A stretch of 64,000 nt of DNA from CAZTQN01 sp964615765 (GTDB lineage Bacteria; Planctomycetota; Phycisphaerae; Phycisphaerales; UBA1924), in assembly GCA_964615765.1 (NCBI GenBank), contig CAZTQN010000004.1, positions 139,203 through 203,202 of the forward strand. Reading direction: 5' to 3'. The notes under the pieces are model-generated. The model was not told the origin of the DNA and did not search any database. It saw nothing but the letters and a program-made list of their open reading frames with translations. Within the stretch, counting starts at the first letter, position 1; the number at the start of each line of letters is the position of its first letter. The position numbers were made by a program, and so were the translations under genes. Of this stretch, positions 1-7,246 are shown in pieces.

Positions 1-486
1 CCCGGACATACGCCGCTCACGGTGCACCGGTTCCAAACAACGGCCGACCTGGAAGCGTTGCTGATCGAGCATTTCCCGGCGTGCGACCTGCTGATCATGG
101 CCGCGGCGGTCGCCGACTGGCGCCCCGCCGCCGCCGCCGACCGCCCCGAAAAACTCACCCGGGCCACCGGGCGCCTGACGCTGGAACTCGAGGCCACGCC
201 GGACCTGCTCGCCGGCTGCGCCGCCCGCCGTCGCCCGGGCCAGCGCCTGGTCGGCTTCGCGCTCGAGCCGCGCGATCGGCTGATGGCCTCGGCCCGCCGC
301 AAACTCGAACGCAAGCGCGTCGACCTGATCGTCGCCAACCCGCTGGAGACGATGGACGCGGGCACGATCGAGGCCACGCTGGTCTCCCAGGACGCCGCCC
401 CGGTCGCGACGCCCGGCCCGATCAACAAAGCCCGTTTCGCGGACTGGCTGCTGGACCACCTGGGCGTGGCCGCCGTGCGCGTGTGA
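1..486 (+). CDS. coaBC: CoaBC, C-terminal (CoaB) part; phosphopantothenate-cysteine ligase
   Basis: The frame is open from the first base, so the gene begins outside the window and only about 161 residues are seen. They match the CoaB (phosphopantothenoylcysteine synthetase) half of the bifunctional CoaBC enzyme, which joins cysteine to 4'-phosphopantothenate in coenzyme A synthesis in the cytoplasm. Visible hallmarks are the AAAVADWRP segment, a Lys-Leu dimer/substrate region, LVGFALEP and the VANPL-type motif near the end. The protein ends after a normal CoaB C-terminus. The N-terminal flavin decarboxylase half cannot be seen, so the fusion is inferred from the usual bacterial arrangement. 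Confidence 0.85.
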   Translation, partial: PGHTPLTVHRFQTTADLEALLIEHFPACDLLIMAAAVADWRPAAAADRPEKLTRATGRLTLELEATPDLLAGCAARRRPGQRLVGFALEPRDRLMASARRKLERKRVDLIVANPLETMDAGTIEATLVSQDAAPVATPGPINKARFADWLLDHLGVAAVRV

Positions 487-619
487 CAACCGCACACCGA
501 CGCGGCGCCAACGCACCAGACGGATACAGCGGGTCGTGCGGCAGGCCACGCGCGGGCCGGTACGCTTGACGGTCACGCTCACGCGTTGTCCGCACGCCAT
601 TTTCCTCCGGAGCCAATCC

Positions 620-1147
620 ATGGGTTCGATCGCCTCCATGCTCGCGCAGTGTTCCGCGCCCGCGCTCGGTTACGCCGAAGCGCTGGTCAAGGACGTCACG
701 CCATCGATCTTCGCGCGTCTGCCTGAGCAGGCCGGCAAGCGCATCGGCTGCAACCACCCGGCGTGGGTGTACGGGCACCTGGGCCTGTACCACTCGTCGT
801 GCATGGACCTCCTGGGCTTGCCGCAGGGCGTGACGGCCCGCCTGCCCAACACCGAAGCGCTGTTCAAGAACGGGACCGAGTGCCTGGACGACCCGGCCGG
901 GAAGATCTACCCGGCGATGGACGTGCTGGTCCCCCACTGCATCAACGGGCTCAAGGCCGTTCGGGCCGCGCTGGTCGAAGTGAGCGACGACACGCTCCTC
1001 CGCGCCAACCCGATGGGCGGGCGCATGGCGGAAATGTTCCCGACGGTCGGGGCCGCGGTGAACTTCCTGCTCACCGGGCACACGCTGATCCACTTCGGCC
1101 AGATCAGCACGTGGCGCCGCGCGATGGGCCTCGGCTCGGCGATGTGA
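620..1147 (+). CDS. DinB-like four-helix protein
   Basis: This codes for a 175-residue protein. I chose the ATG at 620 because an upstream CGGAG ribosome-binding site lies at the right distance and the longer upstream frame is arginine-rich and unlike protein. The sequence is helical and has spaced histidines (HPAWVYGHLG near residue 45 and FLLTGHTLIHFGQ near residue 155), the layout of the DinB/YfiT superfamily, whose three histidines bind a metal ion. Members include thiol-dependent transferases, but the substrate cannot be read from the sequence. The gene stands alone, 130 bases downstream of coaBC. Confidence 0.7.
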   Translation: MGSIASMLAQCSAPALGYAEALVKDVTPSIFARLPEQAGKRIGCNHPAWVYGHLGLYHSSCMDLLGLPQGVTARLPNTEALFKNGTECLDDPAGKIYPAMDVLVPHCINGLKAVRAALVEVSDDTLLRANPMGGRMAEMFPTVGAAVNFLLTGHTLIHFGQISTWRRAMGLGSAM

Positions 1148-1229
1148 TCTCGGTGATCGCGGCGCGGTGACGACTCAACGCGGCGGCGTGCTTCGGCGCG
1201 CCGCCGCCGAGCGCCAGCCGCCAGCAGAG

Positions 1230-1268
1230 CACAAAAAAACAAAGGCCCGTGTGTTTCCACCCGGGCTT
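1230..1268 (-). terminator. Intrinsic terminator with GNRA-type loop
   Basis: Read on the minus strand: AAGCCCG, then G, GTG, GAAA, CAC, A and CGGGCCTT. This gives a 7-bp outer stem with one bulged C and a 3-bp inner stem closed by a GAAA loop, followed directly by TGTTTTTTTG. Its direction fits only minus-strand transcription. Confidence 0.6.
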
Positions 1269-1547
1269 CGTGAGGAGAGAGAAAGTTTGTTCCCGCTCGG
1301 CCGCTCCACACAGGTCGAGCAGTTGATGTTCATTGCCGCGAGAGCGTCCAGGCCCACGCGTCGTCTTGGATCTCACACGTGTCGGCACGAGCACACCCCG
1401 CCGTGTTCCCGCGGTGCAAAGTGCACGCGAGGACAGGGGTCTCTCTCGACCGACGACCCGAAGCAGCACGGCTTCAAGCGTTTGAGTTGTTCGCTGGTCT
1501 TGGGCGTTTTTCAGCCCGGTACCCGCGAGAGCGAATCCACAGACGAC
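1230..1547 (-). ncRNA. Candidate stand-alone structured RNA
   Basis: This 570-base gap between genes has no credible protein but holds a complete minus-strand transcription unit. A promoter (TTGCAT, 17-base spacer, CATACT) lies at 1554-1582. About 300 bases later there is a well-formed intrinsic terminator: a 7-bp stem with an inner GTG-GAAA-CAC tetraloop at 1242-1268, followed by a U-run. The nearest gene on that strand (aspS) ends 120 bases upstream of the promoter, and no minus-strand gene follows. I looked for tmRNA, RNase P, SRP and tRNA signatures and found none, so the RNA is unclassified. Its size would also suit a long 6S-like or lineage-specific RNA. Confidence 0.4.
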
Positions 1548-1553
1548 AGGTGT

Positions 1554-1582
1554 AGTATGCCGGCTGCCGACTCATAATGCAA
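1554..1582 (-). promoter_or_regulatory. Sigma-70-type promoter of the candidate RNA
   Basis: On the minus strand a TTGCAT box (1577-1582) and a CATACT box (1554-1559) are separated by 17 bases. This predicts a start near 1547. The boxes are only moderate matches, but the spacing is ideal and a terminator follows 300 bases later. Confidence 0.35.
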
Positions 1583-1719
1583 GCTTTAACCGGCAAAATT
1601 TCACTCTCTTGAGCAAAAAAATTCATGCTCAGGGGAACCGCCGGACCGCGTGCGTTCTCCATCTCCACAGGCCGCGGGCGTAAACCCGCGGCCGCCGCCG
1701 CACTCGCCGCGGTGCGCGA

Positions 1720-3603
1720 TCAGCGCGGCCCCGCCGGCGCGGGCTTGCCGCCCTCGTCCGCCGCCAGGCTCTTGACGTACACCTCGCGCAGCTGGCTGTC
1801 CGGCACCGGGCTCGGCGCGCCGGTCATCAAGTCCGCGCCGATCTGCGTCTTCGGGAACGCGATCACGTCGCGGATGTTGTCCGTGCCCGTCAGGTGCATG
1901 ATCAGCCGGTCCAGCCCGAACGCGATCCCCGCGTGCGGCGGGGCGCCGTACGACAGCGCCTCGAGCAGGAACGAGAACTTCTCCCGCGCCTGCTCCGGCG
2001 ACAGACCCAGCAGGCGGAACACCTTGCTCTGCACGTCCTGGTTGTGGATGCGCACCGAGCCGCCCGCGATCTCCGACCCGTTGAGCACCATGTCGTAGCC
2101 CGCGCTCACGATCGCCTCGATGGTGTTGTCGTCGTCGTCCGCCGCGTCGAGGAACGCCTGCATTTGGTCGTCGCGCGGCGACGTGAAGGGGTGGTGCATC
2201 GCCACCCACTTGCCCGTCTCCTTGTTCCGCTCGAACATCGGGAAGTCGACGACCCAGAGGAAGTTCCACGGGCCGCCTTCGGCGCCGGGCTTGGGCACCA
2301 TGTCCATGTCGCGTGCGACCTTCTGGCGGAGTTCGCCGATGGCCTTGGTCGCGACGGAGTAGGTGTCCGCGGCGAAGAGCACAGTATCGCCGATGTTCGC
2401 GCCGGTGAGCACGAGGAACTCGGCCTTAACGGGCTCGAGGAACTTGGCGATGCCGGTATCGAGTTTCGGCCCGCCGTCCTCGCCCTTGATGACCTTCACG
2501 ACCGCGACGCCGCCGGCGCCGAAGCCCTTGACGAACTCGGTGTAGCCGTCGGTGATCTTGCGGGTGAGCTTCTCGGCCCCGCCGGGGACGACGATGCACT
2601 TGACCACGCCGCGCTTGGAGTTGAAGCGCGGGCGGTCCTTGCCCTTCTCGAGCGCGGTCTTGAAGACGCCGAAGTCGGTCTTCGCGGCGAACTCGGAGAT
2701 GTCCTTGATGTGCAGGGCGTAGCGCGTGTCGGGGCGGTCGATGCCGTAGGTCTCGAGCGCGTCGCGGTACGACATGACCTTCAGCGGCGGGACGTCGATG
2801 TTGAGCACGTCCTTCCACAGGCGGCGCGCGAAGCCCTCCATCATCTCCATCACCTGCTCACGCCGAACGAACGACATCTCGAGGTCGACCTGGCTGAACT
2901 CGGCCTGGCGGTCGGCCCGCGGGTCCTCGTCGCGGAAGCAGCGGCAGATCTGCATGTACCGGTCGCACCCGGCGACCATCAGGATCTGCTTGAACAGCTG
3001 CGGGCTCTGCGGCAGCGCGTAGAACGAGCCGGGCACGTGCCGGTTGGGCACGACGAACTCGCGCGCGCCCTCGGGCGTCGACTTGTACAGGATCGGCGTC
3101 TCGACCTCGAGGAAGCCGTTCTCGTCAAAGTAGCGGCGCGTCGCCTGCAGCACGCGGTGGCGCGTCGAGAGGATGCTCTGCATCTTCGGGCGACGCAGGT
3201 CGATGTAGCGGTGCTTGAGGCGGATCTCCTCGTTGGGCAGCTTGGCCATGTCGTCCGGCAGGAACGGCGGGTTGGCCGTCTTGCTCAGCACTTCGAGCTC
3301 CTTCACCATGATCTCGATGGTGCCGGTGGCGAGCTTCGGGTTGGCGCCGCCGACGCGCGTGCGGACCACGCCGCGGACGGCGATGACGTCCTCGTTGCGG
3401 AGTTTGTCGGCGGCGTCCATCATGCCGGCGGCCCCGCCGTCCTCGCGGTCGAAGACCAGCTGCGTCAGCCCGTAGCGGTCGCGGAGGTCGATGAAGATCA
3501 GGTTGCCGTGGTCGCGGTAGGAGTTGACCCAGCCCGACAGGGCGACGGGCTGACCGATGTGCTGGTCACGGAGCTGGCCACAGGTATGGGTACGGCGGAT
3601 CAT
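1720..3603 (-). CDS. aspS: Aspartate-tRNA ligase
   Basis: This is a 627-residue class II aminoacyl-tRNA synthetase that charges tRNA with aspartate in the cytoplasm. In order it has an N-terminal OB-fold anticodon domain (residues 1-105), the class II core with the RHRYIDLRR and FRDEDPRADRQ motifs, the bacterial GAD insertion in the middle, and the C-terminal motif 3 GIAFGLDRL. The ATG at 3603 starts the conserved RTHTCG sequence; the open frame runs 61 codons further upstream but that part looks non-coding. His32 (in YRDHGNL) and Gly86 match the pattern of non-discriminating AspRS enzymes, which also charge tRNA-Asn. If so, the cell should use the GatCAB amidotransferase to make Asn-tRNA. 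Confidence 0.97.
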   Translation of the reverse strand: MIRRTHTCGQLRDQHIGQPVALSGWVNSYRDHGNLIFIDLRDRYGLTQLVFDREDGGAAGMMDAADKLRNEDVIAVRGVVRTRVGGANPKLATGTIEIMVKELEVLSKTANPPFLPDDMAKLPNEEIRLKHRYIDLRRPKMQSILSTRHRVLQATRRYFDENGFLEVETPILYKSTPEGAREFVVPNRHVPGSFYALPQSPQLFKQILMVAGCDRYMQICRCFRDEDPRADRQAEFSQVDLEMSFVRREQVMEMMEGFARRLWKDVLNIDVPPLKVMSYRDALETYGIDRPDTRYALHIKDISEFAAKTDFGVFKTALEKGKDRPRFNSKRGVVKCIVVPGGAEKLTRKITDGYTEFVKGFGAGGVAVVKVIKGEDGGPKLDTGIAKFLEPVKAEFLVLTGANIGDTVLFAADTYSVATKAIGELRQKVARDMDMVPKPGAEGGPWNFLWVVDFPMFERNKETGKWVAMHHPFTSPRDDQMQAFLDAADDDDNTIEAIVSAGYDMVLNGSEIAGGSVRIHNQDVQSKVFRLLGLSPEQAREKFSFLLEALSYGAPPHAGIAFGLDRLIMHLTGTDNIRDVIAFPKTQIGADLMTGAPSPVPDSQLREVYVKSLAADEGGKPAPAGPR

Positions 3604-3686
3604 GGGTGTTCTCGTGAAAGCGACATCGCGGCGCGCGGCCGCGATCGGAAAATGGGGCACGAGTCTAGAGGGTGGTCGGCAGCGCG

Positions 3687-4115
3687 TCAGGCGGCGCGGA
3701 GGCGGGCCCGCCCGCCGGCACGGATCATGATCGAGGCGGCCGCGTCCAGGGCCTCGCGGCAGTCCGCCTCCAGATCGTCCGTCCACTTCGGGCCGAGGAC
3801 ATCCTTCAGGGCGCCCAGCAGGGCCTCGCGGGCGACGCCGAAGTGGTGCGGCTGGACGCCGGCACGCTGGCAGCGGGCCCCGGCGTCTTCCAGCAGCGGC
3901 GCGATCGCGTCCAGGCGGTGCAGGTTCTTGACCAGGACGCTGAGCGCCGCGAGCACGTCGCGGTCGCGCTGCGACGCGTCGGGCGCGAACAGCGAGCGGA
4001 TCACCGGCTGGGCCTCGAACAGGCGGGCGAAGAAGCCCTCGGCCAAGTCCGGCCCGCGGAACATGGCGGCGTTGAAGGCGGTGCGGATGTGCTGGATGTT
4101 GGTCGTGTTCATCAT
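3687..4115 (-). CDS. Globin-fold protein, proximal histidine apparently missing
   Basis: This 142-residue protein aligns along its whole length with bacterial single-domain globins: FFARLFEAQPVIRSLF (B-C helices), HRLDAI (E-F) and GVQPHHFGVAREALLGAL (F-G-H). In those globins the haem-binding proximal histidine sits three residues before the A/YGV motif. Here that position is Cys (ARCQRAGV), and the usual distal Gln region is also altered. The protein may bind haem through cysteine, bind it differently or not at all. It lies 83 bases upstream of aspS on the same strand but no functional link is obvious. The family assignment is firm; the loss of haem binding is an inference from manual alignment. 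Confidence 0.75.
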   Translation of the reverse strand: MMNTTNIQHIRTAFNAAMFRGPDLAEGFFARLFEAQPVIRSLFAPDASQRDRDVLAALSVLVKNLHRLDAIAPLLEDAGARCQRAGVQPHHFGVAREALLGALKDVLGPKWTDDLEADCREALDAAASIMIRAGGRARLRAA

Positions 4116-4215
4116 CCGTTCCCGGGCCGGCTGGGTGCCGTGGGCCCGCCTCTGATATCGCTATCGACCGGGACGGCGGCCAACTTTTTCCGGTCCGGAT
4201 CTCGCCGGACGGGTT

Positions 4216-4893
4216 TCACCAGGGCAGCGCGGTCCCGTCGTAGTTGATGAACCGCCCGTTATCGGCCCGGGAGAGCCCGTCGAGGGTGCCCAGCATGGTC
4301 GAGACGGCGTGGTCGACGGCGAGCGTCGCCTCCGGCCCGCCCATGTCCGTCCGCACCCAGCCCGGGTGCATCGCGACGCAGGTAAACCCCTCCGGCCCCA
4401 GTTCGTTCGCCAGGCTGCGGTTCATCTGGTTCAGGGCGGCCTTGCTGGCCCGGTACCCGTAGCTGGAGCCGCCGGTGTTGTTGGTGATCGAGCCGAGCTG
4501 GCTGGTGATCTGCACGACGCGGCGTACGGGCGCGGCCCGCAGGTGCGGCAGCACTGCCCGCGTCACCAGCAGCGGCGCGACGGCGTTCACGAACAGCACG
4601 TGCGCGAGCTCGCGGGCCTCCAGGTCGGCGATGGACTTGGAGGTGGAACTGACGCCGGCGTTGTTGATGAGGATGTCGACCGGCTCGCCGCGCATCTGCT
4701 CGGGCAGCGCGGCGATGCTCTCGGGCGAGGCGACATCGAGCGTGAGCACCCAGGCGCCCAGGCGGATGAGTTCGCGAGCGCCGGCGGGGTCGCGGACGGT
4801 GGCCATGACCCGATTGCCGCGGGCGAGGAGTTGACGGGCGAACTCAAAGCCAAGGCCGCGGGAGGCGCCGGTGATGAGGTAGGTGGTGGGCAT
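4216..4893 (-). CDS. SDR-family NAD(P)-dependent oxidoreductase
   Basis: This 225-residue protein is a classical short-chain dehydrogenase/reductase with a Rossmann fold. The cofactor motif TGASRGLG is at residues 8-15, NNAG lies near residue 77, and the catalytic Ser-Tyr-Lys set is present (ITSQLGS, then YGYRASK near residue 145). The HPGWVRTDMGG segment after the active site is typical of the sniffer/CsgA-like subgroup. The substrate cannot be predicted. The gene is monocistronic on the minus strand, 100 bases upstream of the globin-like gene. Confidence 0.9.
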   Translation of the reverse strand: MPTTYLITGASRGLGFEFARQLLARGNRVMATVRDPAGARELIRLGAWVLTLDVASPESIAALPEQMRGEPVDILINNAGVSSTSKSIADLEARELAHVLFVNAVAPLLVTRAVLPHLRAAPVRRVVQITSQLGSITNNTGGSSYGYRASKAALNQMNRSLANELGPEGFTCVAMHPGWVRTDMGGPEATLAVDHAVSTMLGTLDGLSRADNGRFINYDGTALPW

Positions 4894-5004
4894 TGCGGGA
4901 GATTAGGAGAGAGCCGGTCCGCGGAGGTGACGGAGGGGCACAGAGCGCGCGGAGGGAGGCGGGCTATACGCGAAGGAGAGAAGGTTTGGAGTGCGATCCA
5001 AGAG

Positions 5005-5035
5005 ACCCACCCCTTGCCCCCTCCGTCTGGGAGGG
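5005..5035. repeat. Family B palindromic repeat (Pro-rich, CTGGGAG type)
   Basis: This is a copy of a dispersed repeat with the core CCCCTCCCTCTGGGAGGGG (here with a G for one C), preceded by ACCCACCCC. The core folds back on itself. Other copies are at 13471, 13513, 16111, 32636, 35872, 46118, 63833 and 63891. Confidence 0.75.
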
Positions 5036-5170
5036 GATGAGAGCATCTGAGCGCGCTACGCGGTGACTTGGAGGGTTGCGCGGCGGTGCGGTTGGGTCGG
5101 GTGTTCGGTTGTGGGACGTTGGGGCGGTGGAGGCGGGCGGCGTGGTCGATGGTGCGCGGGAGGTGTGCGC

Positions 5171-5392
5171 ATGATCGATCTTGACCATCCCGCGGTGATG
5201 CTGTCCGGCATGTTCATCAGCCTGGTTGGGACCGGGCTGTTCATCTATGGGAAGAAGCAGGCGGATCTGCTGGTGATGCTGGGCGGCGTGGTGTTGTGCG
5301 TGGAGCCGTTCTTCGTCACGTCGCTGGGCGGGCTGTGGGGGATCGCGGCGGCCGTGGTTGGTGGGATGGTGTATCTGAAGCGGGCGGGGTGA
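5171..5392 (+). CDS. Small two-helix membrane protein
   Basis: This is a 73-residue protein with two hydrophobic segments (about residues 9-26 and 33-66), a GKK turn between them and a basic YLKRAG end, so a hairpin in the inner membrane is likely. The ATG at 5171 is preceded by a G-rich stretch that could pair with 16S rRNA. I do not recognise the family. It sits between repeat-filled intergenic DNA on both sides; the coding call rests on the clean hydrophobic pattern and is moderate. Confidence 0.55.
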   Translation: MIDLDHPAVMLSGMFISLVGTGLFIYGKKQADLLVMLGGVVLCVEPFFVTSLGGLWGIAAAVVGGMVYLKRAG

Positions 5393-5426
5393 GGAGGGGT
5401 TGAGCGCGAAGGTGTGAGGATGCCGA

Positions 5427-5451
5427 CCCCACGCGGAGCGTGGGGGTACCC
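5427..5451. repeat. Family A hairpin repeat
   Basis: This is a 24-25-bp element: CCCACGCGGAGCGTGGG (7-bp stem, GGA loop) followed by GGTACCC, itself with a KpnI-like palindrome. Near-identical copies lie at 35921, 58450 and 58527. All four are outside genes. Confidence 0.75.
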
Positions 5452-5498
5452 AGGTACTCGGGGCGGGAGACGTCACGCCGCGGGGTGGTGTTCGTGGC

Positions 5499-7166
5499 TT
5501 ATTCGAAGCGGCCGTGGATGGTGAGGGGGAAGTCGTGGATGGCGGCGATCTGGGCGGCGGACTTGCTCTGGACGTTCGCGTAGCGGTTCACGAGGGCTTC
5601 GGCGGCGGCCTTGGGGGCGCTGTCGCCGAGGGTGATGCGGGACATCTGGCGGAACTTGTGCGCGAGGATGGCGTCGAGGTCGGCGGTGGTGTTGCGCGCG
5701 TGGCCGGAGGGGTACATGACCAGGCCAGAGTCGAACGACTGGCCGTCGGCGGCGTGGATCTGGATGGAGGTGGGGATGCCGTCGGGGTAGCGGCGGTCGT
5801 ACTCGGCCCCGCCGTGCTCGAAGGTCATCTTGGCCATGAGGGCGCGGGTGACGGGGTGGTGGATGGCCTGGTGCGAGAAGTCGTCGGGCAGGAGCATGAG
5901 GTTCTGGAAGTTGAACTCCCGCGCGCCGGCCTGGCGGGCTTCCAAAGCGCGGCGGAGTTTGGTGCAGACGAGGTAGAGCATTGAGTGATCGGCCGACTGG
6001 CGCGTCTTCGGGTCGCGCTTGGCGGGGTCGCCGATGATGCCGAAGGCGGGCTCGTAGGCGGTGACGACGATGCGCTGGATGTTGTTACCGGCGGCGTCGT
6101 CGAGCAGGTTCGGGGCCTTGTTGATGAGGTCGATGAGGCCCTGGAGTGCGCCGGCGGACTGGTGCTCGTAGAGGCCGAGCTTGAAGTGCATGCCCATGAC
6201 GGCGAAGTCGGTGCCGGAGAGGCCCAGGACCAGGTCGAACGGCGAGCGCTTGCCCTTCTTGATGGCTTCGGCGTCGGGGTGGCCGGCGCGTTCGGCGTCT
6301 TTGCCGGCGAAGAGGCAGAAGATGGCTTCGGGGTTGCGGAAGATGTCGCGCGGGCCGAGGAAGCCGGCCATGGAGCGCTTCATCGCGAGGATGGCGGCTT
6401 CGGAGCTGATGGCGGCGGAGGCGCCCTTGGAGTCGGAGAGTTGCTTGCCGGCGCGGATGGCGCGGAAAGGGATGTAGTGGGCCAGCACCATGCCGACGGC
6501 GGACTCGATCTGCTCGGGCGTGGCCTTGAGCATGGCGCCGTAGGTGATGGCGGAGGCGATGGCGCCGTGGACGACGTGGTCGACCTTGTAGGTCTTGAGG
6601 CTGAAGACCTCGGCGAGGCGGCCGCGGATCTCGTCGAGGAGGATCATGCCCTTAAGGGCGAACGCGCCGTTCAGGCCCATGATCTGCGCGGCGGCGACGG
6701 GGACGGCGTAGAAGTCGTTGTGCCCGAACTCGCCGGCGGTGTGGCCGAGCTTCGGGTTGAAGCCGAAGTTGGTGCCGTTGGAGTCCCACTCGCGCACGGC
6801 GGCGTTGTTGGCGACGATGGCCTTCTCGGGCTGCACGGGGACGGCGGAGCCGAAGACGGTGGCGCCGAAACCACGGCGACCTTCGCCGGGGCCGAGCGTG
6901 CCGGTGCCGACGGGCGGCGTGGGGTAGGCGAGTGCTTCCTGGCGGAGCAGGACGGGGGCGTTGGTGCCGAGCGCGAGGGCGGAGACGCCGCACATGCAGG
7001 CGTCGGTGTGGAAGAGTTCCGTCTTCTTGAGCACGACGGGATCGGGCTCGGCGAAGCCGTCGTCGCCGGGCTTGGCCCAGATGAACTTGAGGGCGTATTC
7101 GGCGAGGCCGAGGGCCTGGTTGGAGTCGGCGGGGAGGGTGACGTGCGCGTCGGCGGTGGGCGGCAT
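5499..7166 (-). CDS. MmgE/PrpD family protein (2-methylcitrate dehydratase-like)
   Basis: This is a 555-residue cytoplasmic protein of the MmgE/PrpD fold, a group that includes 2-methylcitrate dehydratase, cis-aconitate decarboxylase and other hydro-lyases. Family features visible are the helical N-terminal half with GHNDFYAVPVAAAQIMG and VDHVVHGAIASAITYGAMLKAT, the KGASAAISSEAAILA segment, and a C-terminal lid domain that begins near YDRRYPDGIPTSI. The ATG at 7166 follows a CGGAG site. No prpB or prpC lies nearby, so a role in propionate breakdown is not supported by context; the exact substrate stays open. Confidence 0.85.
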   Translation of the reverse strand: MPPTADAHVTLPADSNQALGLAEYALKFIWAKPGDDGFAEPDPVVLKKTELFHTDACMCGVSALALGTNAPVLLRQEALAYPTPPVGTGTLGPGEGRRGFGATVFGSAVPVQPEKAIVANNAAVREWDSNGTNFGFNPKLGHTAGEFGHNDFYAVPVAAAQIMGLNGAFALKGMILLDEIRGRLAEVFSLKTYKVDHVVHGAIASAITYGAMLKATPEQIESAVGMVLAHYIPFRAIRAGKQLSDSKGASAAISSEAAILAMKRSMAGFLGPRDIFRNPEAIFCLFAGKDAERAGHPDAEAIKKGKRSPFDLVLGLSGTDFAVMGMHFKLGLYEHQSAGALQGLIDLINKAPNLLDDAAGNNIQRIVVTAYEPAFGIIGDPAKRDPKTRQSADHSMLYLVCTKLRRALEARQAGAREFNFQNLMLLPDDFSHQAIHHPVTRALMAKMTFEHGGAEYDRRYPDGIPTSIQIHAADGQSFDSGLVMYPSGHARNTTADLDAILAHKFRQMSRITLGDSAPKAAAEALVNRYANVQSKSAAQIAAIHDFPLTIHGRFE

Positions 7167-7246
7167 GGTGAATGGCTCCGGAAGAGGGCCAAGGCTATTC
7201 CGGAGGGGGGAGCACGCCGACACGCGAAACCCGGCGGATGCCCGGG

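Noticed and set aside
1230..1547. tmRNA, RNase P RNA or SRP RNA
   Set aside because: I found no T-loop/acceptor end, no resume-codon tag, no GAGGAAAGTC or ACAGAA core, and no SRP GGAA tetraloop motif.
1167..1577. Plus-strand frame of 136 codons
   Set aside because: It opposes the candidate RNA, has no ribosome-binding site and shows no known domain.
1894..4155. Long plus-strand frame of 753 codons
   Set aside because: It is antisense to aspS and the globin gene, with Leu/Val/Asp/Arg-biased composition typical of shadows in GC-rich DNA.
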